The notes under the pieces were generated by a model. That model did not search any database. It saw nothing but the letters and a program-made list of their open reading frames with translations, and was not told where the DNA came from. 64,000 nt of DNA from Citrobacter freundii. Lineage in GTDB: Bacteria; Pseudomonadota; Gammaproteobacteria; Enterobacterales; Enterobacteriaceae. The position numbers and the translations under genes are program-made. The stretch lies in contig NZ_CP099222.1 in NCBI RefSeq assembly GCF_029717145.1, positions 1,240,001 to 1,304,000 of the forward strand, read 5' to 3'. Below, piece by piece: positions 11,528 through 21,043 of the stretch (positions are counted from its first letter, which is position 1; each line of letters starts with the position of its first letter).

Positions 11528-12369
11528 TGGACAACCTTTTGATGCTACAAAACGCACATCTGCGGATGTGCGTTGACCCTCAGGGCGGGTCGCTGTTGAG
11601 TCTGGTGTCGTTACAACATCAACAACCGGTTTTACGTGAGGGCCAGGGGAAACAACCGGGGGATTGCGGCCTGTTCCCCATGTTACCGCTGGCTAACCGG
11701 GTGGCAGGTAATCGCTTTCTGCTGCGGGGGGAAGAGGTGGTTTTGCCGCAGCATGAGGCGGACGATAAATTCTTCTTACACGGTGACGGCTGGCTGCGGC
11801 GCTGGGAGGTGGTTAATGCGACTCAAAGTGGCTGTTTGCTGCGCTTACGCGGCTGGCATCCGTGCGGTTACTACTATACGGCGCAGCTGTGCTATCAACT
11901 GGAAGCATCCAGCCTGCATGCCTCGTTGACCCTCACCCACAGTGGTGAACAACCGATGTTGTACGGCTGTGGCTTCCATCCGTTTTTTGCCTTTGATGCG
12001 CGCAGTACGGCGCAGTTTTCGGCCAGCGGCTACTGGCCGGAGGGGGAGCAACACCTGCCGTTACCCTGGCAGCACGATATCCCACCAGCGGCTGATTTCA
12101 CTCGCGCACAGTATGGCGAGGACGCCTGGCTGAACGTGGGGTATTCCGGCTGGGGCGGGCAGGCGGTCATTCAACGCGATGTGATGAAGCTCACGATTCT
12201 GGCGCAAACTCCGTGGCTTATGCTGTTCAGAATGTCGGGTGAGGAGTTCCTTTGCCTCGAACCGCAGACGCATCCGGTGAATGCCCACCACATGCCGGGC
12301 CAGCCGGGATTACGCCTTTTAGCGCAGGGAGAACAGTGCCATTTTGCGCTGCAAATTCGCGTAGAATAG
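11527..12369 (+). CDS. yphB: Aldose 1-epimerase family protein, YphB-like
   Basis: A 280-residue galactose-mutarotase superfamily protein (FPMLPLANRV, FLHGDGWLRRW and GFHPFFAFD motifs; His residues in the last two are in the positions expected for the catalytic pair). It overlaps the stop of the upstream symporter (TAATG), so both were a coupled unit for import and anomer interconversion of a sugar. E. coli YphB is a 290-residue member of this family in the same general locus; the symbol is given by family and context. If the symporter is truly dead, coupling could lower expression of this gene. Confidence 0.75.
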   Translation: MDNLLMLQNAHLRMCVDPQGGSLLSLVSLQHQQPVLREGQGKQPGDCGLFPMLPLANRVAGNRFLLRGEEVVLPQHEADDKFFLHGDGWLRRWEVVNATQSGCLLRLRGWHPCGYYYTAQLCYQLEASSLHASLTLTHSGEQPMLYGCGFHPFFAFDARSTAQFSASGYWPEGEQHLPLPWQHDIPPAADFTRAQYGEDAWLNVGYSGWGGQAVIQRDVMKLTILAQTPWLMLFRMSGEEFLCLEPQTHPVNAHHMPGQPGLRLLAQGEQCHFALQIRVE

Positions 12370-12457
12370 GGCAATTATCATGTTATCTGCCTGTTAATAC
12401 TCGCTTGCGCCAGCCGGGGTTTATCGCCAGACTATCGCCTCCAAACGGGAGGGAATC

Positions 12458-13606
12458 ATGGTTTTGCACTCCACGCGCTGGCTGGCGCTCGGTTATTTCA
12501 CCTACTTTTTTAGCTACGGGATTTTTCTGCCTTTCTGGAGCGTGTGGCTCGAAGGGTTGGGGCTGACGCCTGAAACCATCGGCCTGCTGTTAGGCGCGGG
12601 GTTAATTGCACGTTTTCTCGGTAGTTTGCTCATTGCGCCGCGCGTGAGCGATCCCTCTCGTCTGATTTCCGCTTTACGCATTTTAGCGCTGCTGACGCTG
12701 GTGTTTGCGCTGGCCTTCTGGGCGGGGACGCACGTGGCGTGGCTGATGGTGGTGATGGTCGGGTTTAACCTGTTCTTCTCGCCGCTGGTGCCGCTGACGG
12801 ATGCGCTGGCGAATACCTGGCAAAAGCAAATCACCATGGACTATGGCCGGGTGCGGTTGTGGGGGTCTGTGGCCTTTGTGATTGGCTCGGCGCTGACCGG
12901 TAAGCTGGTGACCCTGTATGACTATCGGGTGATCCTGGTGCTGCTGTCACTGGCGTTGGCGTCAATGCTGCTGGGTATGATGATCCGCCCGAGCGTGCAG
13001 CCTGCGGGAGAAGTTCGCCAGCAGGAGAGTACCGGATGGCCAGCATGGCGTCAGCTTATTATGCAGAGCTGGCGCTTTCTTGCCTGCGTGAGCCTGCTGC
13101 AAGGGGCGCACGCCGCCTATTATGGTTTCAGCGCTATTTACTGGCAGTCTGCCGGGTATTCGGCGTCAGCGGTGGGCTATTTATGGTCACTGGGTGTGGT
13201 CGCGGAAGTGATTATCTTCGCACTCAGCCACAAGCTGTTCCGCCGCTTTAGCGCCCGCGATCTGTTGCTGCTCTCCGCCGTGTGTGGCGTGGTGCGCTGG
13301 GGGTTGATGGGCTGGAGCACCGAGCTGCCGTGGCTTATCGTGGTGCAAATCCTGCATTGCGGTACGTTTACCGTGTGTCACCTGGCGGCTATGCGCTACA
13401 TTGCCGCACGCCAGAGCAGCGAAGTGATTCGTTTGCAGGCGGTCTATTCCGCCATTGCGATGGGCGGAAGTATTGCCATCATGACCGTGTTCGCTGGTTA
13501 CCTGTACCAGAATATGGGCAGCGGTGTATTCTGGGTTATGGCGCTGGTGGCGCTGCCCGCCATCGTCTTGCGGCCTAAAGTGACGGCGCAATCACCGGTG
13601 TTATGA
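12458..13606 (+). CDS. hcaT: 3-phenylpropionate transporter, MFS
   Basis: A 382-residue, 12-TM MFS protein (LacY/NucG-like fold; E. coli HcaT has 379). The opening LGYFTYFFSYGIFLPFWSVW, DYGRVRLWGSVAFVIGS and TFTVCHLAAMRYIA are typical of HcaT. It has its own ribosome site (GGGAGGG just upstream of ATG 12458) and is separated by 88 bases from the mutarotase gene. It overlaps convergent csiE by six bases. Presumed role: uptake of phenylpropionate for the hca enzymes, although it is here detached from hcaR. Confidence 0.9.
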   Translation: MVLHSTRWLALGYFTYFFSYGIFLPFWSVWLEGLGLTPETIGLLLGAGLIARFLGSLLIAPRVSDPSRLISALRILALLTLVFALAFWAGTHVAWLMVVMVGFNLFFSPLVPLTDALANTWQKQITMDYGRVRLWGSVAFVIGSALTGKLVTLYDYRVILVLLSLALASMLLGMMIRPSVQPAGEVRQQESTGWPAWRQLIMQSWRFLACVSLLQGAHAAYYGFSAIYWQSAGYSASAVGYLWSLGVVAEVIIFALSHKLFRRFSARDLLLLSAVCGVVRWGLMGWSTELPWLIVVQILHCGTFTVCHLAAMRYIAARQSSEVIRLQAVYSAIAMGGSIAIMTVFAGYLYQNMGSGVFWVMALVALPAIVLRPKVTAQSPVL

Positions 13607-14878
13607 TTCGAGGATTTTGCGGATCTGCTGCTGCTGATGCAGCGTAAGCGACAGATCCGCATGAATCAACGGCGGTGAAAACAGCGGTAGCGGCGTGGTG
13701 TACGGGGTAATAATCAGCGCCACGCCACGCGGCGAGCCCTGTTTCTGAAAGTCCTGCATCGGCATATGTTTTACGTTCAGCGGCAGCAGGGTCAGCTCAC
13801 GCAATTGCTGCTCGATATGCGTCTCCAGTCGTTCATTATTGCCCGTCAGCAGAATGATTTGCTTCTCGTGCAGATCTTTTTCCTGCATCAGCCATGCGCC
13901 AAAAATGACGGCGACCAGCCCCGCTTCTTCTTCAGAGAAATGCACTTCGTATTCCGCTTCAAATCCCTTGAGCGCTTCTCGCGTGGTGCGCACCAGCCGG
14001 GGATAGAGCCGACTGAACTCCTCCGGCAGGGTGTTATCAATGCCAATCGCGAACACGCTACGGTTCAACGCCTGAGCAAGATGCACGTACAACTGGTCGT
14101 TCAATCCTTGTTCGTCGCTGAAGCGGACGTTGCCGCTCTCGCGAAAACGTAGCACCAGTCGGGCAATGGCCAGACGCAGGCGGCGGTCCTGCTGATGGTT
14201 ATCGCGAATGGGATCGGGGATGCGGATCATCGAGAACAGCAGCGCCATAAACAGCGACTCGCCCGGTGGCGCACTTTGCATCACACGGCGCTGCCAGTGA
14301 CGACCGATTTCTTCGGCGAGCGCATACTCGGCGCAGGATTGCGCCCAGCGCTGTTGTAGCGGGTTAAACTCCGGGTGGAGCCCGGCGTGATGTTGCAGCA
14401 GGCTGTACTGTAAAAACAGGCGCAGAAACTGGACATCCCGGCATTCAAACGGCTTTTGCAGTCGCCGGGAACAGAGGTTGATGAGCGCATGCAGATTGGT
14501 GTCGTCATACAGCGTACGGGCGATGCCGCGTTGTTTGAGCTGCATTTTTAACGCTGGTGTGAACTGCCCGGTGATAAAGCCCGGGCACAGCCGCAGGCCG
14601 CGTCGTAGCCAGTGCAGAAAGCACAATCGTTGATTGAGTGCCGATCCTTCGATATGGTAGCCACCATTCTGCGTGGCAATGATAGTAAGGCGATGATAAC
14701 GCTGGATTTCAATCCCCGCGCCGATGATATCCTCGCGGACCACATCGTCTTCGACGCCATTGAGGGCGCTAAATGTCTGGGTGGTCGCGATTTGCCCCGG
14801 CTGGAACAGCGTCAGCAGCACATGGCAGCGGCGCTGGGGAGCAGAAAGTACAGATGGCGGGGCAAGCGTTGTCATCAT
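13601..14878 (-). CDS. csiE: Stationary-phase inducible protein CsiE, PRD-type
   Basis: A 425-residue protein (E. coli CsiE 426) with the same N-terminus (LAPPSVLSAPQRRC) and C-terminal half of PTS-regulation-domain type (ALNRSVFAIGIDNTLPEEF; GLVAVIFGAWLMQE). In E. coli its transcription depends on sigma-S and cAMP-CRP; the protein resembles BglG/LicR-type antiterminators but its target is unknown. Convergent with hcaT, as in E. coli. The E. coli neighbour yfhR is missing here; a sugar operon and a metal transporter occupy the space to suhB. Confidence 0.92.
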   Translation of the reverse strand: MMTTLAPPSVLSAPQRRCHVLLTLFQPGQIATTQTFSALNGVEDDVVREDIIGAGIEIQRYHRLTIIATQNGGYHIEGSALNQRLCFLHWLRRGLRLCPGFITGQFTPALKMQLKQRGIARTLYDDTNLHALINLCSRRLQKPFECRDVQFLRLFLQYSLLQHHAGLHPEFNPLQQRWAQSCAEYALAEEIGRHWQRRVMQSAPPGESLFMALLFSMIRIPDPIRDNHQQDRRLRLAIARLVLRFRESGNVRFSDEQGLNDQLYVHLAQALNRSVFAIGIDNTLPEEFSRLYPRLVRTTREALKGFEAEYEVHFSEEEAGLVAVIFGAWLMQEKDLHEKQIILLTGNNERLETHIEQQLRELTLLPLNVKHMPMQDFQKQGSPRGVALIITPYTTPLPLFSPPLIHADLSLTLHQQQQIRKILES

Positions 14879-15243
14879 CTGTAGAGTCTCCCGAAAGTAT
14901 GTTTGGTAAGAATAGCTAAAGTTTGCTCATAGAAATGAAGAATGGAATCCTTTCCGCCAGGAATGCTGGAGACCGTCACAGAATTTTTAACGCGAGGAAC
15001 AGTGGGCGGGAGTTAAACGCAGCGCGTTAACACGTTTTTTCACTGTTTTATCTTTTGTTGCAATATAAAAAAACACTACCAGTGGCTGTACTGTTTGTCA
15101 GTTAAGCATTATGGAGAACATGTGATTCCGGCTCAGGGTCACGTTCACGGGTACTATCATTTCAGATAAGTGAAAAACATAAGGTGAACGTAGCAATATA
15201 CCGGAGGCAACAGATCCATTACCTCCGGAACAGCTGTCAGGCG
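14879..15243. other. 365-base spacer between csiE and the SIS-kinase-ABC operon
   Basis: No open frame of interest. The left part upstream of csiE is AT-rich and should hold its promoter; I see no convincing CRP palindrome. At 15201-15227 an inverted repeat CCGGAGG...CCTCCGG lies 17 bases beyond the stop of the SIS gene and may be the operon terminator, though it lacks a good T-run on the minus strand. Confidence 0.6.
15201..15227 (-). terminator. Inverted repeat downstream of SIS gene, possible terminator
   Basis: CCGGAGG (15201-15207) and CCTCCGG (15222-15228 region) pair around a 14-base loop. It follows the last gene of the minus-strand operon directly. The run after the stem is TATATT rather than T-rich, so efficiency is doubtful. 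Confidence 0.4.
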
Positions 15244-15843
15244 TTACTGCCCACGGCTCAGCGTTAATCCCACATCGCCGCCAGGATGCACGGCTAACAG
15301 CGTTTCTTTAGAGTAGCCACTCTCGCTCATCAGACAGGCGCAGGCGGCATCAAATATTGCCAGGACCAGAATAATGGAGGTGGTCGCCAGCATGTCCAGC
15401 GGATCGGCCTCGCGCTGTACGCCGGTGGAAATCACCAGCCGTGAGGCGCTGGCGATGGCGGAGTTTGGGTTTTCCGTCACGCTAATTATCGGCACGTTCC
15501 TCGCAGCCAGTCCCGGCAGCAGTCGGGTAAGCTCATCTGAATTCCCTCCGCGCGACAGCATAATCACCCGATCGTCTGCGCGTAAAAAACCCAGGTCGCC
15601 ATGAGCAGCGTCGGTGGCATTGAGGTAAATTGCCGGGCGTTCGACGCAGGCCAGCATATGCGCCACTTTACGCGCGGCAATGCCGGACGTGCCGACGCCG
15701 GTGACGACGATTTTTCCTGTGCAGTCGCGCAATTCGCTCATTAAAGACTGCCAGGTCTGCTCTGTCAGATGCTGGCCCAATCCCGCCAGAGCCTCACTGT
15801 AGAGCTGCCATACGCCGGTCGCCTGGGACCATGAATCACTCAT
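15244..15843 (-). CDS. SIS-domain sugar-phosphate isomerase-like protein
   Basis: A 199-residue single SIS domain of the KdsD/GutQ type (TGVGTSGIAARKVAHMLA; AAHGDLGFLRADDRVI; SRGGNSDELTRLLP; HPGGDVG near the end) but without the C-terminal CBS pair those enzymes carry. Members isomerise or bind phosphorylated ketoses and aldoses; an arabinose-5-phosphate/ribulose-5-phosphate type activity would fit the adjacent pentulose kinase, which is inference. The ATG overlaps the kinase stop (ATGA), so the two are co-translated. Exact substrate not recognisable from sequence. Confidence 0.8.
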   Translation of the reverse strand: MSDSWSQATGVWQLYSEALAGLGQHLTEQTWQSLMSELRDCTGKIVVTGVGTSGIAARKVAHMLACVERPAIYLNATDAAHGDLGFLRADDRVIMLSRGGNSDELTRLLPGLAARNVPIISVTENPNSAIASASRLVISTGVQREADPLDMLATTSIILVLAIFDAACACLMSESGYSKETLLAVHPGGDVGLTLSRGQ

Positions 15844-17477
15844 GCGTCCTCCTGCATTAACTGGCGGTATTTCATATGGTCCTGGTACATCTCGTGGAAA
15901 ACCCGGTATTTGCGATCGTAGTACTGCTTAATACGGTTGGTTTGCGGGGTGACCGTCTTACCAATGCGGCTCATCGCTGACATCGCTTCCGGGAAGGTAT
16001 CGAACACACCTGCGGCGAGAGTTCCCATCATGGCGCTGCCCAGCAGCATGGCTTCACTTTCTTCCGGTAGCAGCATCGCACAGCCGGTGGCGTTGGCATG
16101 TTCCTGCACGAAAATTGGGTTTTTCGTGCCGCCGCCGCTGGCCATAATGGTATCGATGGTATACCCGCTTTGGTTCATCGTTTCGATAATATGCCGCGTC
16201 CCCAGCGCAATGGCCTGAATGGTCGCCAGATACTGCAGCGCCATATCTTCCGGCGTCCGGGACAGCTTCAAGCCGGTAATTGCACCGGTGAGCGTTGGGT
16301 TAGCGCGCGGGGAGCGGTTACCGTGGAAATAGGGCAGAATATGCATATCGCGGGTCAGAAAGGCGATATCTTCCGGTTCGCCGGCCATTTTACGCAGCAG
16401 CGCATTCAGCACTTCGTAAATGGTCTGCCCCTGTGATTTTGCCTGCGCCAGCAGCGTGTCGTAGCACGGGTGTGACTGAATAACGTGGTCGATTAACGCG
16501 CCGGTGGCCGACTGTCCACCTTCGTTGAGCCAGTATTGCGGCAGGACGGCGGAGTAGTAAGGACCCCAGACGCCGCTGATAAAGCGCGGCTCTTTAGAAA
16601 TTGCCATATGACCGGTGGACGTGCCGCCAATCAGCGCGACGCGGCGGTCAAAATCAGCCACCTCGCCGGTCACACCGCTGGCACCGAGGGTGCCCAGCGT
16701 TCCGGCGTGGGCATCAATAATCGACACGCTGACCGCGGTCCCTGGGATCAGACCCATTTCGCTGGCGGCCCGTGCAGAAAGGCCATGACCGAGCGGTTCC
16801 CCCATCGTTTTCACGTCGCGGCCAATTTTAGCGGCATCGTGCTCCAACAAGTCTTCCAGCCCAATCTGGCGGAAATAGCTGGCATCCCATTTGTCCTCAT
16901 GACCCATATAGGTCCATTTACACACCGTCGAGCACAGCGAGCGCGTGTCGTCGCCTGTCGCGCGCCAGGTGAGGAAATCCGGCAGGTCAAAGTAGTAGCC
17001 CGCATTGGCCCAGGTGTTGGGCATATGCTGCTTCAGCCACAGCAGTTTTGGCGTTTGCATTTCCGGCGAGATAATCCCGCCGACGTAGTCCAGCACTCGA
17101 TGATGCAGGGCGTTAATGCGCTCAGCTTGAGTAATGGCACGGTGATCCATCCACACAATAATGTTTTGTTCGCTGCGTCCGGAAGGGCTGATGGTCAGCG
17201 GTTTACCTTCTTTATCGAGCACCACCAGCGAGCAGGTGGCGTCGAAGCCCAGACCTTTCACCTGAATCGGGTTGATATCTGACTGGTTAATCGCATCACG
17301 AACCGCGTTACACACTGCCTGCCAGATGTTATCTGAGGATTGCTCAACGAAATCGGCCTGCGGACGGTAAATCTCAATCGCCCGGCTGGCCTGACCGACC
17401 ATTCTGCCGTTGAGATCAAACACGCCTGCACGGGCGCTACCGGTTCCGACATCCACACCAATAAAGTAACTTGCCAT
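15840..17477 (-). CDS. FGGY-family pentulose kinase, probable D-ribulokinase
   Basis: A 545-residue FGGY carbohydrate kinase. The ATP-binding phosphate-1 motif is at the N-terminus (GVDVGTGSARAGVFD), the WMDHRA sugar-site motif near 110, and GGTSTGHM / ASGGGTKNP mark the second lobe. Residues 81-85 read TCSLV, a signature reported for D-ribulokinases of the FGGY family, distinct from AraB and XylB. Product would be a pentulose 5-phosphate feeding the pentose-phosphate pathway, possibly through the coupled SIS protein. Start ATG 17477 has an AGGAG site upstream. Substrate assignment beyond 'pentulose' is inference. Confidence 0.82.
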   Translation of the reverse strand: MASYFIGVDVGTGSARAGVFDLNGRMVGQASRAIEIYRPQADFVEQSSDNIWQAVCNAVRDAINQSDINPIQVKGLGFDATCSLVVLDKEGKPLTISPSGRSEQNIIVWMDHRAITQAERINALHHRVLDYVGGIISPEMQTPKLLWLKQHMPNTWANAGYYFDLPDFLTWRATGDDTRSLCSTVCKWTYMGHEDKWDASYFRQIGLEDLLEHDAAKIGRDVKTMGEPLGHGLSARAASEMGLIPGTAVSVSIIDAHAGTLGTLGASGVTGEVADFDRRVALIGGTSTGHMAISKEPRFISGVWGPYYSAVLPQYWLNEGGQSATGALIDHVIQSHPCYDTLLAQAKSQGQTIYEVLNALLRKMAGEPEDIAFLTRDMHILPYFHGNRSPRANPTLTGAITGLKLSRTPEDMALQYLATIQAIALGTRHIIETMNQSGYTIDTIMASGGGTKNPIFVQEHANATGCAMLLPEESEAMLLGSAMMGTLAAGVFDTFPEAMSAMSRIGKTVTPQTNRIKQYYDRKYRVFHEMYQDHMKYRQLMQEDA

Positions 17478-17494
17478 AATTTTTTCTCCTGGAA

Positions 17495-18448
17495 TCAGGC
17501 TTTACGATTCTGTAATGCGATAAAGAGGATCAGCACCGCGCCCCACAGCGCCATCGTCAGATAGCTACTGACCCCCAGCAAGTTAAGGCCGCTTTCCAGC
17601 ATTTGCAGCACAATGAGCGCTAGCACCAGGCCGATAATACGCCCGAAGCCGCCATCCGGGTTGATGCCACCCAGCACCGAGGCGAGGATGGTGACCAGCA
17701 GATAGGATTCGCCGTATCCGGCTTTTGCCGAGTTAAATTTCGCCATCATCAGGATGGCGGCTACCCAGCCGAGCAGGGCCGAAATGACGTACACGGAGAT
17801 CTGTACCCGTACCGTATTCACGCCGCTGTAGCGGGTTGCCTGTTCGTTGGACCCGACGAGATACAGGCTGCGCCCAAGTGTGGTGTGTTCCAGCAATACC
17901 CACAGCAGGATGGCCACGAGGAAAAAGAGCAGTAGCGCCACGGGGATACCGGCAATCGTGCCGTTACCCAGGTATTGAATAGCGGTCGGGAAGCCGGAAA
18001 TGACCGTGCCGTTAGAGAGCAGAATATTCAGCCCGGAGATAAGTGTCATGGTGCCGAGCGTGGCGAGGATCGGCGACACGCCGACCCAGGCGATCAGCGC
18101 GCCGTTCAGCGTACCAATGGCCACCGCCACAGCAGCACCCGCCAGCAGGGCGATGACCAGGAACAGAGGGTTATCCGGATGGGCGACAATGATTGCCGCC
18201 ATTACCAGTGAGCAGGCGTTAGCTCCGGCAATAATGGACAGGTTAATGCCGCCGGTCAGCATGGTCATGCCCATTCCCAGCGCCAGCATGCCGAGGATCG
18301 GTAGCTGTGAGCTGATGGACTGGAAGTTAGCCACGCTGAAAAAACGGCTGCCAAGCAGGGCCGAGAAGACCAGCGCGACGACCACAATAATGATGCATTG
18401 CAGACGAATGATGGCATCACCGGGTAAAAATCTGGCGATTGTTTTCAT
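17495..18448 (-). CDS. Sugar ABC transporter permease (RbsC/LsrD-like), second permease
   Basis: A 317-residue BPD_transp_2 permease with about 8-10 TM segments; the GGINLSIIAGANACS string and GGINPDGGFGRIIG near the end (equivalent to the family's conserved GGxxxxGGxG loop) are typical of ribose/AI-2/rhamnose importers. One base separates its ATG from the stop of the first permease (TGAGATG), so they are coupled and likely form a heterodimer as in the Lsr and Rha systems. Confidence 0.88.
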   Translation of the reverse strand: MKTIARFLPGDAIIRLQCIIIVVVALVFSALLGSRFFSVANFQSISSQLPILGMLALGMGMTMLTGGINLSIIAGANACSLVMAAIIVAHPDNPLFLVIALLAGAAVAVAIGTLNGALIAWVGVSPILATLGTMTLISGLNILLSNGTVISGFPTAIQYLGNGTIAGIPVALLLFFLVAILLWVLLEHTTLGRSLYLVGSNEQATRYSGVNTVRVQISVYVISALLGWVAAILMMAKFNSAKAGYGESYLLVTILASVLGGINPDGGFGRIIGLVLALIVLQMLESGLNLLGVSSYLTMALWGAVLILFIALQNRKA

Positions 18449-18449
18449 C

Positions 18450-19439
18450 TCAAAGCTCCCTTGCCAGTTTACGTTTTTCGTTCCAGGCCGTGGCGCTAAT
18501 GCTGACCAGGATAATGGCGCCGCTGAACACGGTGTGCCAGTAAGAGGAGACGCTCAGCAGCGTCAGGCCGTTTTGTAAGAAGGCCAGCAGGACAACGCCG
18601 AGCAACGTTCCGGTCAGGGTACCGCGTCCACCGCTCATGCTGGTTCCCCCGAGCACGACCGCCGCCAGTACCGTCAACTCAAAACCGAGCAGGGAGTTGG
18701 GCGCGACGGATTGGGTGATTTGCGCCTGCACCACGGCGGCAACGCCTGCCAGAATCCCCATGTAGCCGTACACGTAGAAATGCAGCTTCAGCAAATTCAG
18801 ACCCAGGCGCGACGCCGCGTCGCGGTTGCCGCCCATGGCGTAAACCTGGCGGCCGAGGCGGGTATAGTTCATCAGTACGGCAGTCACAATAATCACCGCC
18901 GCCAGACACAGCAGGGGCAGGGTCAGTCCGTAGTCGTAGCCGTCCGCTGCGGTGAACGAGAACCAGTTGATGCCGTTCATGAACCAGTCCGGGAAGCCAT
19001 ACAGCCAGGTACCTTTAGTGGCGTACACCAGCAGGCCGTAGTAGACGTTCAGCGTGGCGATGGTAATGATGATCGCCGGTACGCGCAGCCAGTAGACCAG
19101 AAAGCCGTTAATAAGCCCGAGCAGCAGTCCGACGGCAATGGCAATAACCAGCGCCAGCGCAAAGTTGCCGCCGTGGCCGATCACCCAACTGGCCATCGCG
19201 TACTGGGCAATGGCGGTCATCGCCGGGAATGAAATATCGATCCCACCGGAAATCAGCACCACAAACAGGCCGCAGGCCAGAATGCCGAGAATGGCGTAGC
19301 TGGTGGCGACGTCCGTCAGGTTCCCTAGCGACAGGAACTCATCGGTACTGACGCTTAGTCCTACGGCGAGTGCCACCACCAGCAGGCCCAGCCAGAATTC
19401 ATGTTGCCCGAGCAAACGGGAGAAATGCAGACTATTCAT
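18450..19439 (-). CDS. Sugar ABC transporter permease (RbsC/LsrC-like), first permease
   Basis: A 329-residue permease of the same family (SGGIDISFPAMTAIAQYAMA; VVLGGTSMSGGRGTLTGTLLG). A longer reading begins 36 bases upstream but the start at 19439 (MNSLHFSRLL) overlaps the ATPase stop by eight bases (ATGAATAG), which is the usual arrangement, so I prefer it. Presence of two different permeases rather than one homodimeric permease points to the Lsr/Rha-type subgroup. Confidence 0.87.
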   Translation of the reverse strand: MNSLHFSRLLGQHEFWLGLLVVALAVGLSVSTDEFLSLGNLTDVATSYAILGILACGLFVVLISGGIDISFPAMTAIAQYAMASWVIGHGGNFALALVIAIAVGLLLGLINGFLVYWLRVPAIIITIATLNVYYGLLVYATKGTWLYGFPDWFMNGINWFSFTAADGYDYGLTLPLLCLAAVIIVTAVLMNYTRLGRQVYAMGGNRDAASRLGLNLLKLHFYVYGYMGILAGVAAVVQAQITQSVAPNSLLGFELTVLAAVVLGGTSMSGGRGTLTGTLLGVVLLAFLQNGLTLLSVSSYWHTVFSGAIILVSISATAWNEKRKLAREL

Positions 19440-20946
19440 TGATGACCTCGACCACTTCAGCAATCTCCTCTTCACGACACTGATGAGGATTAAATTCCGC
19501 CACCAGTTTGCCGCGACGCATCACCAGCACGCGGTGGCTGTTGTAATAGGCTTCCGGGATCTCATCACAGATCATCAGCACCGCCATTCCCTGCTCGGCC
19601 AGATCGCGGGCAATCTGGTAAATGCCCTCTTTGTTGGCAATGTCGACGCCAACGGTGGGGGAGTCGAGGATCAGGATGCGCGGATGGGTCGCCACCCATT
19701 TGGCAATGGCGATACGCTGGGCGTTGCCGCCGGAGAGCGTTTTGACCGGCAGGTGCGGATCGGACACTTTGATGTTCAGCTCGCGGATCAGATCAGCGAC
19801 CAGCTTCTGTGCTTTAGCATGGTCGAGCAGGCCGCTGCGGGTGTGCAGTTGATCGAAGACCGTGACGATAGTGTTGTCGTAGATCGACTGCTCCATGATC
19901 AGTCCCTGCGTCAGGCGATCTTCTGAGACGTAGCCGATCCCGTGCTGGATGGCATCGTGGTTATTACGCAGCCGGACCGGCTGACCGTTAATGCGCATTT
20001 CACCGCTCTCTGGGTGGGTCATGCCAAACAGGCTCAGACACAGCTCGGTGCGCCCGGCGCCCAGCAGGCCGACAATCGAGACAATCTCACCACCGTGCAG
20101 TGACAAATTAATATTCTGGTATTTTCCGCGACGGCTCAGGTTGCGCAGTTCCAGCAACGGTTCGTGGGAGTCGAATGACTTCTCCGGCAGCGGGCTGTAA
20201 TGGAAGCGTTGCCCGGTCATCAGGAAGGCCAGTTCGTAGCTGTCCAGTTCGCTGGCAGGATACGTGCCGACCAGTTTCCCGTCGCGCATCACGCTGATCC
20301 GGTCAGCCACCTCCATCACTTCATCAAGACGATGGCTGACAAATACCACGCAAATGCCGGCGGCTTTCAGTTCGTTAACCACCCGCAGCAGGCCGTTGAC
20401 TTCCTGACGGGTTAACGAGGCGGTGGGTTCATCCATGATGACCAGCCGTGCGTCGGCGGCAATCGCCCGGCAAATCGCCACCAGTTGGCGGTCGGCGATG
20501 GAGAGTTTCTCGACCTTTTTGTCCGGATCGAGGGTTACACCAATGCGCTTCATGGCTGCCAGCGCTTGTTGTTTCATGGCGCCGCGACGTACCCATATAT
20601 CACCGCCGGGCAGGTAGCGGTTAACCGCAATATTTTCCGCGACGCTAAAATTGGGGAATAGCGACAGATCCTGATAGATGACCTGGATGCCATAGTGAGA
20701 AGAAAGCTGTGGCGTCAGGTGATGGAACAGCTTGCCATCAAGTAAAATCTGCGCGCCTTTTTCAGGGTGATAGACCCCGGAGATCACTTTAATGATGGTG
20801 CTCTTGCCACAGCCGTTTTGGCCCGCCAGACAGTGAACTTCGCCTTTTTTCAGCGTCAGATTCACGTTATCCAGCGCCAGCACGCCCGGGAATTGTTTGC
20901 TGATATTCTCAAGAGTGATAAATGCGGTGGTGTCTGCCATGGACAA
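19432..20946 (-). CDS. Sugar ABC transporter ATP-binding protein, tandem domains
   Basis: A 504-residue protein with two ABC domains. The N-terminal one has Walker A GQNGCGKST (about residues 43-51), signature-like LSIADRQ, and Walker B LVIMDEPTA; the C-terminal one has a degenerate Walker A (GLLGAGRTE), signature LSGGNAQ and ILILDSPTVGVD, as in RbsA, AraG, LsrA and YphE. The degenerate second Walker A is normal in this family. Closest naming in E. coli would be the yphE type, but the operon differs (kinase and SIS present), so I give no symbol. Confidence 0.9.
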   Translation of the reverse strand: MSMADTTAFITLENISKQFPGVLALDNVNLTLKKGEVHCLAGQNGCGKSTIIKVISGVYHPEKGAQILLDGKLFHHLTPQLSSHYGIQVIYQDLSLFPNFSVAENIAVNRYLPGGDIWVRRGAMKQQALAAMKRIGVTLDPDKKVEKLSIADRQLVAICRAIAADARLVIMDEPTASLTRQEVNGLLRVVNELKAAGICVVFVSHRLDEVMEVADRISVMRDGKLVGTYPASELDSYELAFLMTGQRFHYSPLPEKSFDSHEPLLELRNLSRRGKYQNINLSLHGGEIVSIVGLLGAGRTELCLSLFGMTHPESGEMRINGQPVRLRNNHDAIQHGIGYVSEDRLTQGLIMEQSIYDNTIVTVFDQLHTRSGLLDHAKAQKLVADLIRELNIKVSDPHLPVKTLSGGNAQRIAIAKWVATHPRILILDSPTVGVDIANKEGIYQIARDLAEQGMAVLMICDEIPEAYYNSHRVLVMRRGKLVAEFNPHQCREEEIAEVVEVINE

Positions 20947-21043
20947 TACCCCTGCGAGCGTCCTGACGGACGCTGAGTGTGAGTGTGGTGGATAGCGCCG
21001 ACCAGGCGGTCGGCGTTAAGGTTCCCTGGTGTTGGCTAAAGCC

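Noticed and set aside
15121-15155. CRP-like TGTGA...TCAC upstream of csiE
   Set aside because: The half-sites are 13 bases apart instead of 6.
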